DNA of 64,000 nt from Ignavibacteria bacterium (GTDB taxonomy: Bacteria > Bacteroidota > Ignavibacteria > Ignavibacteriales > Ignavibacteriaceae), in the NCBI GenBank assembly GCA_021286645.1, contig JAJTBZ010000008.1, forward strand, positions 1 to 64,000, read 5' to 3'. The position numbers and the translations under genes are program-made. Positions 43,271-53,217 of the stretch are shown piece by piece. Every line of letters begins with the position of its first letter. Position 1 is the first letter of the stretch. Below the pieces are notes generated by a model. The model was not told the DNA's origin. It was given only the letters and a program-made list of their open reading frames with translations, and searched no databases.

Positions 43271-45134
43271 AGTTAATGCACAGGTGGAAGTAAAATCGCA
43301 TAATAAATTTTTCTTACGACTTCTTACTTTCTCGGGACCCGCGTTCATGGTATCTGTTGGATACATGGATCCGGGTAATTGGGCAACCGATTTAGCCGGG
43401 GGCGCTCAATTTGGCTATAAACTGATTTGGGTAATCTTTCTGGCAAATCTGATGGCGATTATTTTTCAGACACTTGCTGCCCGACTGGGAATAGTGACCG
43501 GGACGGATCTTGCGCAGGCCTGCAAAGCTCATTACCCTAAGGCCATAAATTACGCGTTATGGATGATATGTGAAGTGGCTATTGCCGCGTGCGATCTGGC
43601 CGAAGTGCTTGGTTCCGCTATAGGTTTATATATTTTATTTCATATTCCACTTCTTTGGGGCGTTGTAATAACAACGATTGATGTTCTTCTCCTGATGTCG
43701 CTTATGAATTTAGGGATTCGTAAGATGGAGGCCTTTATTCTTGCCCTGATTTCAACGATCGGTATTTGTTTTGCTATTCAAATGTTCTACGCGAAACCTT
43801 CATTGGCCAGTGCCGCAGAGGGGATGATACCTTCATTCTTGAATGGGCAAAGCCTGTTTGTTGCTTTGGGTATTATTGGTGCTACAGTAATGCCTCACAA
43901 TCTCTATTTACATTCAGCGCTTGTTCAATCGAGAGCAGTGACCAGAACCCCTGCCGGAATGAAAGAAGCTAATCGCTTTAATTTCATTGATTCAGTCGTA
44001 GCATTAAACGGGGCCTTTTTTGTTAATGCCGCGATTTTAATTGTTGCAGCTGCGGTGTTTTTTAATAATGGTTTTCATAACGTCGCATCAATAATAGACG
44101 CTCACAAACTTTTAGAGCCATTGCTTGGCTCATCAATTGCCCCGTTGGCTTTTGGAATTGCGCTACTAGCCGCCGGGCAGTCCTCAACTATTACCGGAAC
44201 ATTTGCCGGTCAGGTGGTAATGGAAGGTTTTATTGGAATGAAGATGCGTCCCTGGATGAGGCGGCTTGTTACCCGTTCATTGGCTGTAATACCAGCCGTT
44301 ATTGTAATTAAATTTTACGGCGATAGTTCAGTCGACGCTTTGCTCATTTTTTCACAGGTGATATTATCACTTCAACTACCCTTTGCAATGATTCCTTTGC
44401 TGCATTTTACCTCCAATAAGGAAAAAATGGGCGAATTTGCTTCGAAAGCCTGGTTGAAACTATTTGCGTGGTCGGCTGCCGCATTTATTGTAATACTGAA
44501 TCTGAAGTTCGTGTATGATTTAATTACCGAGCGAATTGGTACTCCGGGGGCCGAAGGCGATCTGGTCCGGTATGTTCTTACTCCTGTCAGCATAGTTCTA
44601 TTGCCCTTTATGTTGTGGGTTATTGCCGAGCCAATGCTCAGGAAAGCCAAATTGGCTCACAAGGTGAAAGATAAACTGAACATGCCGACTGAACCGGTGA
44701 AAATGGCAAATTATCGGCGCATTGGTATTGCAATGGAAGGGAATGCAGGAAGGGACATTCAGATAATAAACCAGGCTATCCCGTTTTTACGTACACTTGC
44801 ACCTGAGTTATATCTTATTCACTGCGTACAGACAGTGGCAGGCCGATTTATAGGGAATCTGGTTGCAGACCAGGAGGCATTGCAAAAAGCCGAGTATCTG
44901 GAACAAATGGCCGAAACACTTCGAAATGAGCATTTTGAGGTTAAGACAATTGTAGGCGGCGGAGAGCCGGAAGACGAAATAGTACGTATAGTAAGCGAAT
45001 ATGACCTGAGCCTGGTTATAGCGGGCAGCCATGGCCATAAGTTCATCACGGATCTAATATATGGTTCCACAATTGATGGCGTTCGGCACCGAAGCAGGCT
45101 GCCGGTGTTAGCTTTACCGGTAAATCCGGTCTAA
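43251..45134 (+). CDS. mntH: NRAMP divalent-metal transporter fused to a UspA domain
   Basis: The 627-residue protein has NRAMP residues DPGN (40-43) and MPHN (LYLHSALVQSR follows), the metal-binding pairs of helices 1 and 6, with about 11 membrane helices to residue 470. From about residue 484 a cytoplasmic universal-stress-protein domain follows (RIGIAMEGNAGRDIQII, and LVIAGSHGHKFITDLIYGSTIDGVRHRSRLPVL), which can bind ATP. It imports Mn or Fe with protons. GGAGG lies before the start, inside the regulator gene. Transporter-UspA fusions occur elsewhere, and this one may sense energy state. Confidence 0.9.
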   Translation: MAKSLNEVNAQVEVKSHNKFFLRLLTFSGPAFMVSVGYMDPGNWATDLAGGAQFGYKLIWVIFLANLMAIIFQTLAARLGIVTGTDLAQACKAHYPKAINYALWMICEVAIAACDLAEVLGSAIGLYILFHIPLLWGVVITTIDVLLLMSLMNLGIRKMEAFILALISTIGICFAIQMFYAKPSLASAAEGMIPSFLNGQSLFVALGIIGATVMPHNLYLHSALVQSRAVTRTPAGMKEANRFNFIDSVVALNGAFFVNAAILIVAAAVFFNNGFHNVASIIDAHKLLEPLLGSSIAPLAFGIALLAAGQSSTITGTFAGQVVMEGFIGMKMRPWMRRLVTRSLAVIPAVIVIKFYGDSSVDALLIFSQVILSLQLPFAMIPLLHFTSNKEKMGEFASKAWLKLFAWSAAAFIVILNLKFVYDLITERIGTPGAEGDLVRYVLTPVSIVLLPFMLWVIAEPMLRKAKLAHKVKDKLNMPTEPVKMANYRRIGIAMEGNAGRDIQIINQAIPFLRTLAPELYLIHCVQTVAGRFIGNLVADQEALQKAEYLEQMAETLRNEHFEVKTIVGGGEPEDEIVRIVSEYDLSLVIAGSHGHKFITDLIYGSTIDGVRHRSRLPVLALPVNPV

Positions 45135-45173
45135 TATTGTACGGGAGGAGCTGATTTAAGCGGCTTCTCCTTC

Positions 45174-45728
45174 TTATTTAATTACCCGCAGCTTAAAGAA
45201 AACTTCCTCAGGTGAAAAAATACCCGCGAAGAAGCGTTCATACATTACCGGTTCAATATTTACCAGGAAGTCCATCCATTTCAGAATGGTGAAATGCGAA
45301 GTAATGAATTTCTTTTCAATAACCTCAAACTGTGCTTTGCCCTCATAATTCGTACGATGGTTAAGTTTCCATTTCTCGTAAAATTTCAGCTTCCTGTTGC
45401 CGATATATTCATAGTTATCGAAAGTCCGAATTGAAAAGGGTATTTTATGGTCGGGTTCACCAAAATATTTAGTATTCAGAAAAAACGGGGCGTATACAAT
45501 TAAGGTTCCTCCGGGTTTAGCAATTCTATATAATTCTGTTACTGTTTTATGAAAGCTATCCAGGTGTTCCAGGATGTGGGAGCAGAATATTTCATCAAAA
45601 GTGTTCTCTTCGAAAGGATATGGAAAAGTATTGATATCATGGATAACATTTCCTCCATAATCGACAATATCCAGGTTAACATAGCCCTCTTTCAAGTCCC
45701 GGCCACAGCCTAAATTAAGTTTTTTCAT
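45174..45728 (-). CDS. SAM-dependent methyltransferase
   Basis: The 184-residue protein has class I methyltransferase motif I LNLGCGRD near the start, then NLDIVDYGG, SHILEHL and IAKPGGTLIVYAPF. It belongs to the Methyltransf_11-type family. It stands alone; the substrate is unknown. Confidence 0.85.
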   Translation of the reverse strand: MKKLNLGCGRDLKEGYVNLDIVDYGGNVIHDINTFPYPFEENTFDEIFCSHILEHLDSFHKTVTELYRIAKPGGTLIVYAPFFLNTKYFGEPDHKIPFSIRTFDNYEYIGNRKLKFYEKWKLNHRTNYEGKAQFEVIEKKFITSHFTILKWMDFLVNIEPVMYERFFAGIFSPEEVFFKLRVIK

Positions 45729-45920
45729 ATAATTCTGATAAAATTGAAAAAAAACAGCGACATTTAAGATTAATAATATATGCTAATTATCAATTATTAA
45801 TCGCATCTTGCAAAGATAACTTTTTTCCGGTTATGGGAGAAACAGAATATACCGGACAGTACTAAATAGTTCTTAAAACATGGTAAACAAGGTATAAGTT
45901 ATTGTTTCGAAAGGGGATAT

Positions 45921-45944
45921 AAAAAAACCCGGTAAGAACCGGGT
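45921..45944 (-). terminator. Terminator after rlpA
   Basis: A 6-bp stem ACCCGG/CCGGGT with a 6-nt loop; on the minus strand it is followed by a run of seven T. Confidence 0.85.
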
Positions 45945-45980
45945 ATTTATAAGTTATATGTAGATAACTGAAAAAAGGTG

Positions 45981-46478
45981 TTAATTGAAGGCGATTACGG
46001 GAAAATTAACCCCACGTAACGAAACCTGTTCCACTTTTAAATGAGAAACGCCTTTTTTCATCATACCTAATTCGCGTGCGGCGGCTTTGGAAATGTCCAA
46101 CTGGCGATAGCGCAGATAAGGACCCCGGTCGTTAACCCGCACAATAACACTTTTTTGGTTATTGGGGTTTGTAAGGCGCAGTAATGTGCCAAACCGGAAT
46201 GAACGATGGGCGGCTGTTAAGGCTTCCTGATTATATCTTTCGCCGTTTGCTGTAGCCTTACCGTTAAATTTGGGCCCATACCAGGATGCCCGCATTTTTC
46301 CCATGTTCTGATATTTTACCACAGAGGTATCGGGGTTAGCCGCCTCATTAACTACCGGCTTCTCTGCCCCTTTCTTCGGTTCCGCTGAAGTAGTGGGGTA
46401 TTGGCTTACCGCACTTGCACCGGCCAGAATCAAGAGAAGCGAGAACAGCATCAGCTTGGTTAATGAATTCAAATTCAC
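45981..46478 (-). CDS. rlpA: RlpA-like septal ring lytic transglycosylase
   Basis: The 165-residue exported protein (N-terminal hydrophobic signal) has the double-psi beta-barrel of RlpA: ASWYGPKFNGKATANGERYN, LTAAHRSFRFGTLLRLTN and VNDRGPY...LDISKAAARELG. RlpA cleaves glycan strands lacking stem peptides. It lacks the SPOR domain of enteric RlpA. It stands alone. Confidence 0.9.
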   Translation of the reverse strand: MNLNSLTKLMLFSLLLILAGASAVSQYPTTSAEPKKGAEKPVVNEAANPDTSVVKYQNMGKMRASWYGPKFNGKATANGERYNQEALTAAHRSFRFGTLLRLTNPNNQKSVIVRVNDRGPYLRYRQLDISKAAARELGMMKKGVSHLKVEQVSLRGVNFPVIAFN

Positions 46479-46976
46479 CTCTTATGTTTATTAATGAATA
46501 ATTTACCTTCTAAGATACCCACCCCGGGAGGGTAGGGGAAGAAAAAAATGCATATAGAGTCCGGGGGACTGGAAATGCAGAATATTCGAACAAATGCGTA
46601 TATATTTCGAAAAACGTATTTTAACCGCTCCAGGAGCGGATGAAATGCCACTCAGTAGTTAAATACCATAAGGCGGGCCTCATTGGTTTAAAAAATGGAT
46701 GGTCTATTATTTGCAGTCCAAAACGCTAAATCCAGCAGACCGGGATGAAGTGCGAATTTAACAATTATATAATATGCGGTTTGTAATGAGCGTACGTAGT
46801 AAGTCAATGTGTCAAAGTTTCTCCTCTGAAGAACCGACTCCGGGTACGAAATGGTAAGTTGGGTAGCAGTGTAAGATTAATCGGTCTATTCTATATAATA
46901 CGTAAGAAATGAAGAAAAGAAAGCAGGTGTAGGATGAGAGCCTTGAAGGGTGCTCTCATCCTACATATAAACTTGA
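46479..46976. other. Intergenic region with hairpin terminator
   Basis: This 498-bp gap contains a long perfect stem of 14 bp (46,928-46,941 with 46,952-46,965) around a 10-nt loop near its right end. It lies just downstream, on the minus strand, of the lipoprotein gene at 46,977 and is likely its terminator despite a weak T-run. The remainder contains no frame or tRNA that I can see and probably holds the rlpA promoter. Confidence 0.6.
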
Positions 46977-47894
46977 TTAAAGAAGATCCCCGGTGAAGGA
47001 ATCTATGAGATATTCGAATATACCTACCTTCAGGCGAGTGGTTTTCTCTCCCAAAGTTACTACAATATCCCGGTCAATGGTAGATTCTGCATATGCATCG
47101 CCGCGTTTAAAGGTTACAATAGCGTGGTAATGTCCGGTAATAGTGCCGCCGGTAAGTTTTCCCTTACTCAAAATGCCTCCTTTTGCCCCGGTAACATTAA
47201 AGAATTGCAGAGAAAGGCTGTCTTCCAGAATTCGCATGCTGTTTACCCGGGTAAGGGTATCAACTGAAGTTCGAACAAAAGGTTTTCCATACATTGAATT
47301 AATGGTAATTTCAGGGGTATTGATGCCGGTAATTAACCAATCTCCGCTTTGTCCGGTAAGAGTATGTGTAAGCCTGGGCATGAAAGTATAACCTGAAGCA
47401 TCAGAAATCAGGCTATGGAGCGAATATGCAGTATCGCAGCCTGAATTGGTAGGTGTAATATAGAAGCGTTGGAATCGGCCATTTTTGTTGAGAAACTGGT
47501 GTTTGTATTCGCGTGTATAGGTAGAATAGTAAAGTAACCAGGGATGGCCAATTTCTTTTGTTACTGTGACAGTCCACCAGCCGGAAAGAGAGTCATATTC
47601 CCGCGTTGCCTGCTTTATTCCGGCGGGAAACCCCTCAATAGCATAGGGATCTTCTTCCGAAGATGTAAAGCGGGCTGCAAAGATAAGATCATTTGCCTGA
47701 TCGAGAACTCCTCCATTGTTTACCGCAACTTCTGCAGCAACCGCAGCAGCAGCGTCAGCAGTCGCCGGATCCTCGTTTTGTAAAGCCGGTTGCATATTCA
47801 AATCATCTTTAGATCCGCACCCAAACAGGAACAAGGCCAGAAGGGCAGCACTTATCCAAAGCCTAAGCCTTAGGGCGTTCTGGTTATTTAGCAT
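46977..47894 (-). CDS. Predicted lipoprotein of unknown function
   Basis: The 305-residue protein has a signal peptide with a lipobox (LFLFGC) and a following aspartate (KDDL). The mature part begins with an alanine-rich stretch (ATADAAAAVAAEVAV) and continues beta-rich. No domain recognised. Monocistronic, with a hairpin downstream. Confidence 0.75.
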   Translation of the reverse strand: MLNNQNALRLRLWISAALLALFLFGCGSKDDLNMQPALQNEDPATADAAAAVAAEVAVNNGGVLDQANDLIFAARFTSSEEDPYAIEGFPAGIKQATREYDSLSGWWTVTVTKEIGHPWLLYYSTYTREYKHQFLNKNGRFQRFYITPTNSGCDTAYSLHSLISDASGYTFMPRLTHTLTGQSGDWLITGINTPEITINSMYGKPFVRTSVDTLTRVNSMRILEDSLSLQFFNVTGAKGGILSKGKLTGGTITGHYHAIVTFKRGDAYAESTIDRDIVVTLGEKTTRLKVGIFEYLIDSFTGDLL

Positions 47895-48059
47895 ATATGA
47901 ACTCCATAAAAATCATTTCTATTAATTTGACAGCATAACATATAATCAGGTTTAAATAGTTCATGCTTATATATAGTAGATTTGCAAACCTTTTTATTAG
48001 GTAAATTTTATCTTCTACTTAAAAACAGTATAATTGCATTGTAAAATTGAACATTTAAA

Positions 48060-49271
48060 ATGATAACACCAAAAATACATCAAAATTTACTTGAGGCAGT
48101 TGATCTGGCTCTCAAACAGATATTTTTCGATGGGTACTTCGCTGATAAAGTGATACAACGAGTGCTTAAATCGAACAAAAAATGGGGAGCTCAGGACAGA
48201 CGGTTTATTGCTGAAACGACCTATGATATTGTCCGTAACTGGCGATTTTATAATGAGATAAGCGGCAGCTATCTGACTGAGAAACCAGAATCAACCCCTG
48301 TTATTATCGCAATTCACCTATACACGCGTTTTAAATCAGATCATCCTTACGTAAGGAAATTTCTGCCTGCCATTAATATCGGTGAAAAAATAACCGGGTT
48401 ACGACAAATTCGGGCTATTCGGGAATCGGTACCCGATTGGCTGGATGAGTTCGGCCTTGCGGAACTACATAATAACTGGGAAGATGAACTTTCAGCCCTA
48501 AATAAGCAGGCGGAGGTAATTATTCGGACAAATACTCTCAAAACAGACCGCCAGGAATTACAAAGGCGGCTATTTGAAGAGAATATCGATACCATACCTT
48601 GTTTACAAAATGAAGTGGGACTGCAATTAGTAAACAGAGTCAATTTGTTTACGTCTAAAACATTCAAATCAGGACTATTTGAAGTTCAAGATATATCTTC
48701 GCAGGAAGTAGCAATTTTTACCAATCCGCAGCCTGGTGAAAGAATTATTGATGCTTGCGCCGGTGGTGGAGGTAAGTCGCTTCACCTGGCGTGCCTGATG
48801 CAGAATAAGGGTAAAATTATCGGGATGGATACAGAGTCGAGAAAATTGGAAGAATTACAGGATCGAGCGAAACGGGACGGTATTTCGATAATTGAAACCA
48901 GAGCGATTGATTCACAGAAAGTTGTTAAACGGCTCGCCGGATCGGCAGATAAAGTATTACTCGACGTCCCCTGCTCGGGTAGTGGTGTTATTCGGCGTAA
49001 CCCGGATGCAAAGTGGAAGCTCTCGCTAGAGAAAATTGCGAATCTAAAACAGATTCAAAGGCAAATATTAGGCTCGTATTGGCAAATGGTAAAGCCTGGC
49101 GGAACCATGGTATATTCTACATGCAGTTTGTTTCCTTCCGAGAACAGGGAACAGATAGATTGGTTTTTACAAGAAAAACCTGAGTTCGAATTGATTGAGG
49201 ACAGGAGTTTTTCGCCATTTCGAAATAATTCTGATGGCTTTTACATGGCGAAATTGATAAGAAAAAATTGA
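48060..49271 (+). CDS. RsmB-like rRNA cytosine-C5 methyltransferase
   Basis: The 403-residue protein has the NOL1/NOP2/Sun fold: an N-terminal NusB-like helical part, DACAGGGGKSLHLA (SAM-binding), LLDVPCSGSGVIRRNPDAKW (motif IV cysteine) and YSTCSLFPSENREQI (motif VI catalytic cysteine). RsmB methylates C967 of 16S rRNA in E. coli; other members act on other sites, so the exact target is inferred. Confidence 0.88.
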   Translation: MITPKIHQNLLEAVDLALKQIFFDGYFADKVIQRVLKSNKKWGAQDRRFIAETTYDIVRNWRFYNEISGSYLTEKPESTPVIIAIHLYTRFKSDHPYVRKFLPAINIGEKITGLRQIRAIRESVPDWLDEFGLAELHNNWEDELSALNKQAEVIIRTNTLKTDRQELQRRLFEENIDTIPCLQNEVGLQLVNRVNLFTSKTFKSGLFEVQDISSQEVAIFTNPQPGERIIDACAGGGGKSLHLACLMQNKGKIIGMDTESRKLEELQDRAKRDGISIIETRAIDSQKVVKRLAGSADKVLLDVPCSGSGVIRRNPDAKWKLSLEKIANLKQIQRQILGSYWQMVKPGGTMVYSTCSLFPSENREQIDWFLQEKPEFELIEDRSFSPFRNNSDGFYMAKLIRKN

Positions 49272-49353
49272 GGAAATCCCAACTGAAATAAGAAAAATCT
49301 TCTTTTCTCTACCTCTTCCCGAAGCGTATTCTTTATCTTATTATTTATTTATT

Positions 49354-49389
49354 AGGCCTTAGTATATAGTTTACTTTATACCAAGGCCT
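49354..49389. terminator. Hairpin between rRNA methyltransferase and mraZ
   Basis: AGGCCTT-a-GTATA pairs with TATAC-c-AAGGCCT. No strong T-run, but it lies where a terminator is expected before the dcw cluster. Confidence 0.5.
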
Positions 49390-49500
49390 TAACTATTTAT
49401 ATATGTGTAAGTTACGTTACAGCACAAAAAATTTATCCTAAAAAGCGAAAATAATTAAAAAATAATTTGACTTTACCTGCCTATTTAGCTTAATTTCGTG

Positions 49501-49515
49501 GTGGTAGAAAGTGGA
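49501..49515 (+). promoter_or_regulatory. MraZ-box-like repeats before mraZ
   Basis: GTGGT and GTGGA are 10 bp apart, with TTGGA another 20 bp on. MraZ binds TGGG/GTGG-type pentamers at 10-bp spacing upstream of mraZ in several bacteria, so this is the likely self-regulatory operator of the dcw cluster. Confidence 0.55.
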
Positions 49516-49540
49516 ATTTCTACCCAAAATTTGGAGATAA

Positions 49541-49984
49541 GTGTTGTTTAAAGGAACATATTTACATAATATAGACGTAAAAGGCAGGCTAAGCATTCCC
49601 GCCAAGCTCAGGAAGTACATTACACCTGAAGCAGACAATTCACTTGTTATGCTTCCGGGTGTCAATAAATGTATTGAAGTCTACCCAAAGGATATCTGGG
49701 ATAAACGGGAAGAAGGGTTATTAAAACTAAATATTAATAATCCCGATGCATTGCGCTTAATTCGTCTCCTGTCAAACCGAGCCCATGAGGATACAATGGA
49801 TCCTCAGTATCGTGTATTGATTCCTCAGAATTTATTGAAATATGCTTCGATATCTACCGAAATTTTGATTGTAGGTACTCTTACCCGGATTGAGTTTTGG
49901 AATCCGGCGCAGTATGATGAGTACCTGAACAGTTCAATGGAATCGTTGGAGTCCTTAACAGAAAGGTTCTTATCTGGCGTATGA
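49541..49984 (+). CDS. mraZ: Transcriptional regulator MraZ
   Basis: The 147-residue protein starts with GTG at 49,541 (MLFKGTYLHNIDVKGRLSIPAKLR), after GGAG 6 nt upstream. It has two SpoVT/AbrB-like halves (KGRLSIPAKLR; DPQYRVLIPQNLLKY). It controls the dcw cluster. Its end overlaps rsmH by ATGA. Confidence 0.93.
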   Translation: MLFKGTYLHNIDVKGRLSIPAKLRKYITPEADNSLVMLPGVNKCIEVYPKDIWDKREEGLLKLNINNPDALRLIRLLSNRAHEDTMDPQYRVLIPQNLLKYASISTEILIVGTLTRIEFWNPAQYDEYLNSSMESLESLTERFLSGV

Positions 49985-50904
49985 ACGGGATTCATACACC
50001 AGTACTCCTAAAAGAAAGCAGCGATTTCCTGATAACTGATACCGGGGGAAATTATTTTGATGCTACCATGGGATTTGGTGGGCATTCTTCTGAGTTCTTA
50101 AGTAAATTAGACACTCAAGCCATGTTGATCGCCTCAGATGTTGATGAGGCAGCTTTTAATTCATCGCAGAAAAAATTTAGTGCTGATAGCAGGGTACGTT
50201 TGTACCGGTTTAATTTTTCGCAGATTGATATAATGGCTAAGCTGGAAGGTATTGAAGGATTTACAGGAGTGTTCGCTGACCTAGGGGTTTCTTCATTTCA
50301 GTTGGATGAACCCGAAGCAGGATTCTCTTTCAAACACAACGCAAAACTCGATTTACGATTGGATAAAACCTTGCCTTTGAATGCAGGGATGGCACTGAAC
50401 ACTTTATCTGAAAAAGAATTAAGTGACATTTTCTTTCAGTTTGGCGAAGAGAAGAACGCCAGGAAAATTGCACGGCGAATTGTTGAAAACAGGGTAGATG
50501 GAAAAGAATGGTATTCGGCTGATTTGGAGTCGATTATCACCAGGATGGTTCCTCCGAATTATGTTCGGAAGACAATGACCCGGGTATTTCAGGCATTACG
50601 TATCTATATAAATAGCGAAATGGAAATACTTGAGGTGTTCTTAAAAAAAGCGATTGATCTATTGGTGCCGGGAGGAAGGATTGTAGTTCTTACATACCAC
50701 TCTCTTGAAGATAGAATTGTTAAAGAGATATTTAGAAAAGAAGAAAAACCTTGTACTTGTCCACCGGAATTTCCGGTTTGTGTATGTGGAAAGAAGCCAA
50801 GATTAAAGATATTGACACGGAAGGCCGTTAGCCCTTCAGATGAGGAAATACAGGCGAATTTCCGTGCCCGTAGCGCGCAACTGAGAGCAGCAGAAAAACT
50901 ATGA
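49981..50904 (+). CDS. rsmH: 16S rRNA m4C1402 methyltransferase RsmH
   Basis: The 307-residue protein has HTPVLLKES at its start, DATMGFGGHS (SAM binding), DLGVSSFQLDEPEAGFSF and VLTYHSLEDRIVK...CTCPPEFPVCVCG near the end, all typical of RsmH (MraW). It methylates C1402 of 16S rRNA. Coupled to mraZ and ftsL by 4-nt overlaps. Confidence 0.95.
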   Translation: MNGIHTPVLLKESSDFLITDTGGNYFDATMGFGGHSSEFLSKLDTQAMLIASDVDEAAFNSSQKKFSADSRVRLYRFNFSQIDIMAKLEGIEGFTGVFADLGVSSFQLDEPEAGFSFKHNAKLDLRLDKTLPLNAGMALNTLSEKELSDIFFQFGEEKNARKIARRIVENRVDGKEWYSADLESIITRMVPPNYVRKTMTRVFQALRIYINSEMEILEVFLKKAIDLLVPGGRIVVLTYHSLEDRIVKEIFRKEEKPCTCPPEFPVCVCGKKPRLKILTRKAVSPSDEEIQANFRARSAQLRAAEKL

Positions 50905-51224
50905 AAGAATTACGTAAGCAATTGTTAGTGGTAGTATCCTTATCGGTGTTTGTTTTTCTGTTGTTGTATTTGGCAATGAAGTTGAAGATAGACAGTTTAC
51001 AGGCAGACCGGGTGCGTAAAGAAGATCGGATTGTTGCGTTGCAAAATAAAAAACTTAGCCTTATAGCAACAGAACAGTCACTACAAAATGAATCACGGGT
51101 AACCGGCATTGCTGAAACGGAATTAAATTTAGTAAGGTGTACTGAAATTCAATACCATCTGGATGTATCATCCGATGATGTAGGTAAAATTCACAATTTA
51201 ATTATTCAAAAGAATGAACACTAA
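50901..51224 (+). CDS. ftsL: FtsL-like division protein
   Basis: The 107-residue protein has one membrane helix (about 8-26) and a coiled-coil-like periplasmic part (KIDSLQADRVRKEDRIVALQ). The sequence is divergent; the call depends on its place between rsmH and ftsI and its topology. It overlaps both neighbours. Confidence 0.75.
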   Translation: MKELRKQLLVVVSLSVFVFLLLYLAMKLKIDSLQADRVRKEDRIVALQNKKLSLIATEQSLQNESRVTGIAETELNLVRCTEIQYHLDVSSDDVGKIHNLIIQKNEH

Positions 51225-53217
51225 TCGTCAGTTAGGCATAATAATAAGTGTTGCTGTATTGGCAGTCGGGCTGTTGGTCCGTCTGTTCTTTTTACAGATA
51301 CTTCGCCATGACGATTATTTATTCCTTTCCAAGCGGCAGAATATCAAGAAAGAGCGGATTCTGGCTGAGAGAGGACAGATTCTTGACAGAAATATGGTTG
51401 TACTGGCTTATACCGTGCCTGTTAAATCATTTTATGTCTCTCTACGCCTCGCGCACCGCCGGGGAATGGTAGAAAAAATTGCCGAGGCATTTAACAACGA
51501 AACCAAAAAAGGCCTGAAATATTACACGGATCTGATGAATGCTGAAGAAGGGCGTGTTTGTATTGAACGAGCTACCGGGGAGTTGGCATTAAAATTAAAA
51601 ACAATCAAAAAAGATGGTTTAGAGTGCGTCGAAACACTCACCAGAACTTACCCGTATAATTCGTTGGCCTCGCACGTTTTAGGTTATGCTGAGGTGCGAA
51701 CAATGCGTGGTGTTGACGGTATTGAGAAAGAATTGGATTCAACGCTGCAGGGGATCGATGGTGAAAGAACAATTCTGGGCGACCGGCGCGGCAATATGGT
51801 AACTGTGTTTGACGACGCAACTGTGGCCCCCCGGACAGGCAATACTGTTCTTTTAACAATTGATAAAAACATTCAGCAAATGCTTGAAGAAGAGCTGGAT
51901 AAAGTTGCCTGCAATTATGCGGTTGGTATTATAATAGATCCTAATACAGCCGAAATATTGGCATTGGCAAACCATAAGAGTTTCGATCCCAATAATTATA
52001 GCAAATATTCAGATGCTGAACGAAGAAACCATGCAATTTCGGATCAGTATGAACCCGGTTCGACATTTAAGGCACTCACTCTGGCTTCTTTAATAGATAT
52101 GAAACTCTGTAAAGAGGATGAGGTGGTTAATACCGAAAATGGTACGTACAAGTATTACAATGTAAAAATTAAAGATTCGCACCCCTCGGTAAGCTTAAGC
52201 GTTAAGGAAGTATTTTCGAAATCGAGTAACATTGGCATGGCGAAGCTCTCCCAGCGCGTATCCTATGATATGTTATATAAGTACTTACGTGCTATGGGAA
52301 TCGGGATGCAAACAAATATTAATCTCCCTGCGGAAGCAGAGGGAACTTTGCCCAAGGCGACTGTATGGAACCCGCTCAGTCGTTCTTCTATTTCTTTCGG
52401 GTATCGGGTTGCTGTAACTCCTATACAATTAATAACTGCATATGCTGCTTTGGTAAATGGCGGAAAATTGCTTCAACCACATTTAGTTAAAAGAATACAG
52501 ACTAATGATGGTAAATTAATTTCCGATTTAATGCCCAAGGTAATCAGGCAGGTAATAGCCCAACAAACATCTGACAGAATGCGTGCGTTATTTGCTGAAG
52601 TAGTGGAAAACGGCACCGGAAAAAAGGCTGCGGTGAAGGGTTTACATATCGGAGGAAAAACAGGTACAGCACAATTATTTCAAAATACAGAGTATAAGGC
52701 AGGGCAGTACAATGCCTCCTTTATTGGTTTCTTCCCTGTTGAAGCGCCGAAATATCTTTGTCTGGTTTTAGTAAATAGCCCGAGCAATGGAAGCTATTAC
52801 GGCGGTGATGTCGCCGCCCCTGTCTTCCAGGCAGTAGCTCAAAAAATTGCCAAATATGATCCACTGGTAATTTCCAAACCACAGGAAATTAAATCAACGC
52901 CGCAAATGGCAGATGCAGAAATAAAAAAACAGCAGCAGGCAGAGAAAAATCTTACAAAAACAGAAACCTCGACTGTCGTAAAAACAGATCTTAATGAAGT
53001 GCGCTCATTGTTAAAGCGCAATATTATGCCCGATATGAAGGGTCTAACTTTACGGGATGCAATTTCACTGCTTTCAGAACGGAAGATTGCATATACCGTT
53101 TCCGGCAATCGCCGTGTAACATATCAGAGCATTCCTGCCGGAGCGCGTGTCGCGCCTGGAATGAAATGCGATCTACGTGGCGAAGATTTAGCATCACCGA
53201 GTATGGGGAGTTTATAA
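51214..53217 (+). CDS. ftsI: Division-specific transpeptidase FtsI (PBP3 type) with PASTA domain
   Basis: The 667-residue class B penicillin-binding protein has an N-terminal membrane helix, a dimerisation domain (RGQILDRN), the active serine S283-T-F-K286, SSN within FSKSSNIGMAKL, and KTGT within GGKTGTAQL. It closes with a PASTA domain (MPDMKGLTLRDAISLLSERK), as in many Bacteroidota and Gram-positive relatives. It cross-links septal peptidoglycan with FtsW. It overlaps murE by one nucleotide. Confidence 0.93.
   Translation: MNTNRQLGIIISVAVLAVGLLVRLFFLQILRHDDYLFLSKRQNIKKERILAERGQILDRNMVVLAYTVPVKSFYVSLRLAHRRGMVEKIAEAFNNETKKGLKYYTDLMNAEEGRVCIERATGELALKLKTIKKDGLECVETLTRTYPYNSLASHVLGYAEVRTMRGVDGIEKELDSTLQGIDGERTILGDRRGNMVTVFDDATVAPRTGNTVLLTIDKNIQQMLEEELDKVACNYAVGIIIDPNTAEILALANHKSFDPNNYSKYSDAERRNHAISDQYEPGSTFKALTLASLIDMKLCKEDEVVNTENGTYKYYNVKIKDSHPSVSLSVKEVFSKSSNIGMAKLSQRVSYDMLYKYLRAMGIGMQTNINLPAEAEGTLPKATVWNPLSRSSISFGYRVAVTPIQLITAYAALVNGGKLLQPHLVKRIQTNDGKLISDLMPKVIRQVIAQQTSDRMRALFAEVVENGTGKKAAVKGLHIGGKTGTAQLFQNTEYKAGQYNASFIGFFPVEAPKYLCLVLVNSPSNGSYYGGDVAAPVFQAVAQKIAKYDPLVISKPQEIKSTPQMADAEIKKQQQAEKNLTKTETSTVVKTDLNEVRSLLKRNIMPDMKGLTLRDAISLLSERKIAYTVSGNRRVTYQSIPAGARVAPGMKCDLRGEDLASPSMGSL

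Noticed and set aside
53166-53217. Upstream start for murE
   Set aside because: It would overlap ftsI by 52 nt; the TAATG junction at 53,217 fits the spacing of the cluster and the MurE N-terminus.
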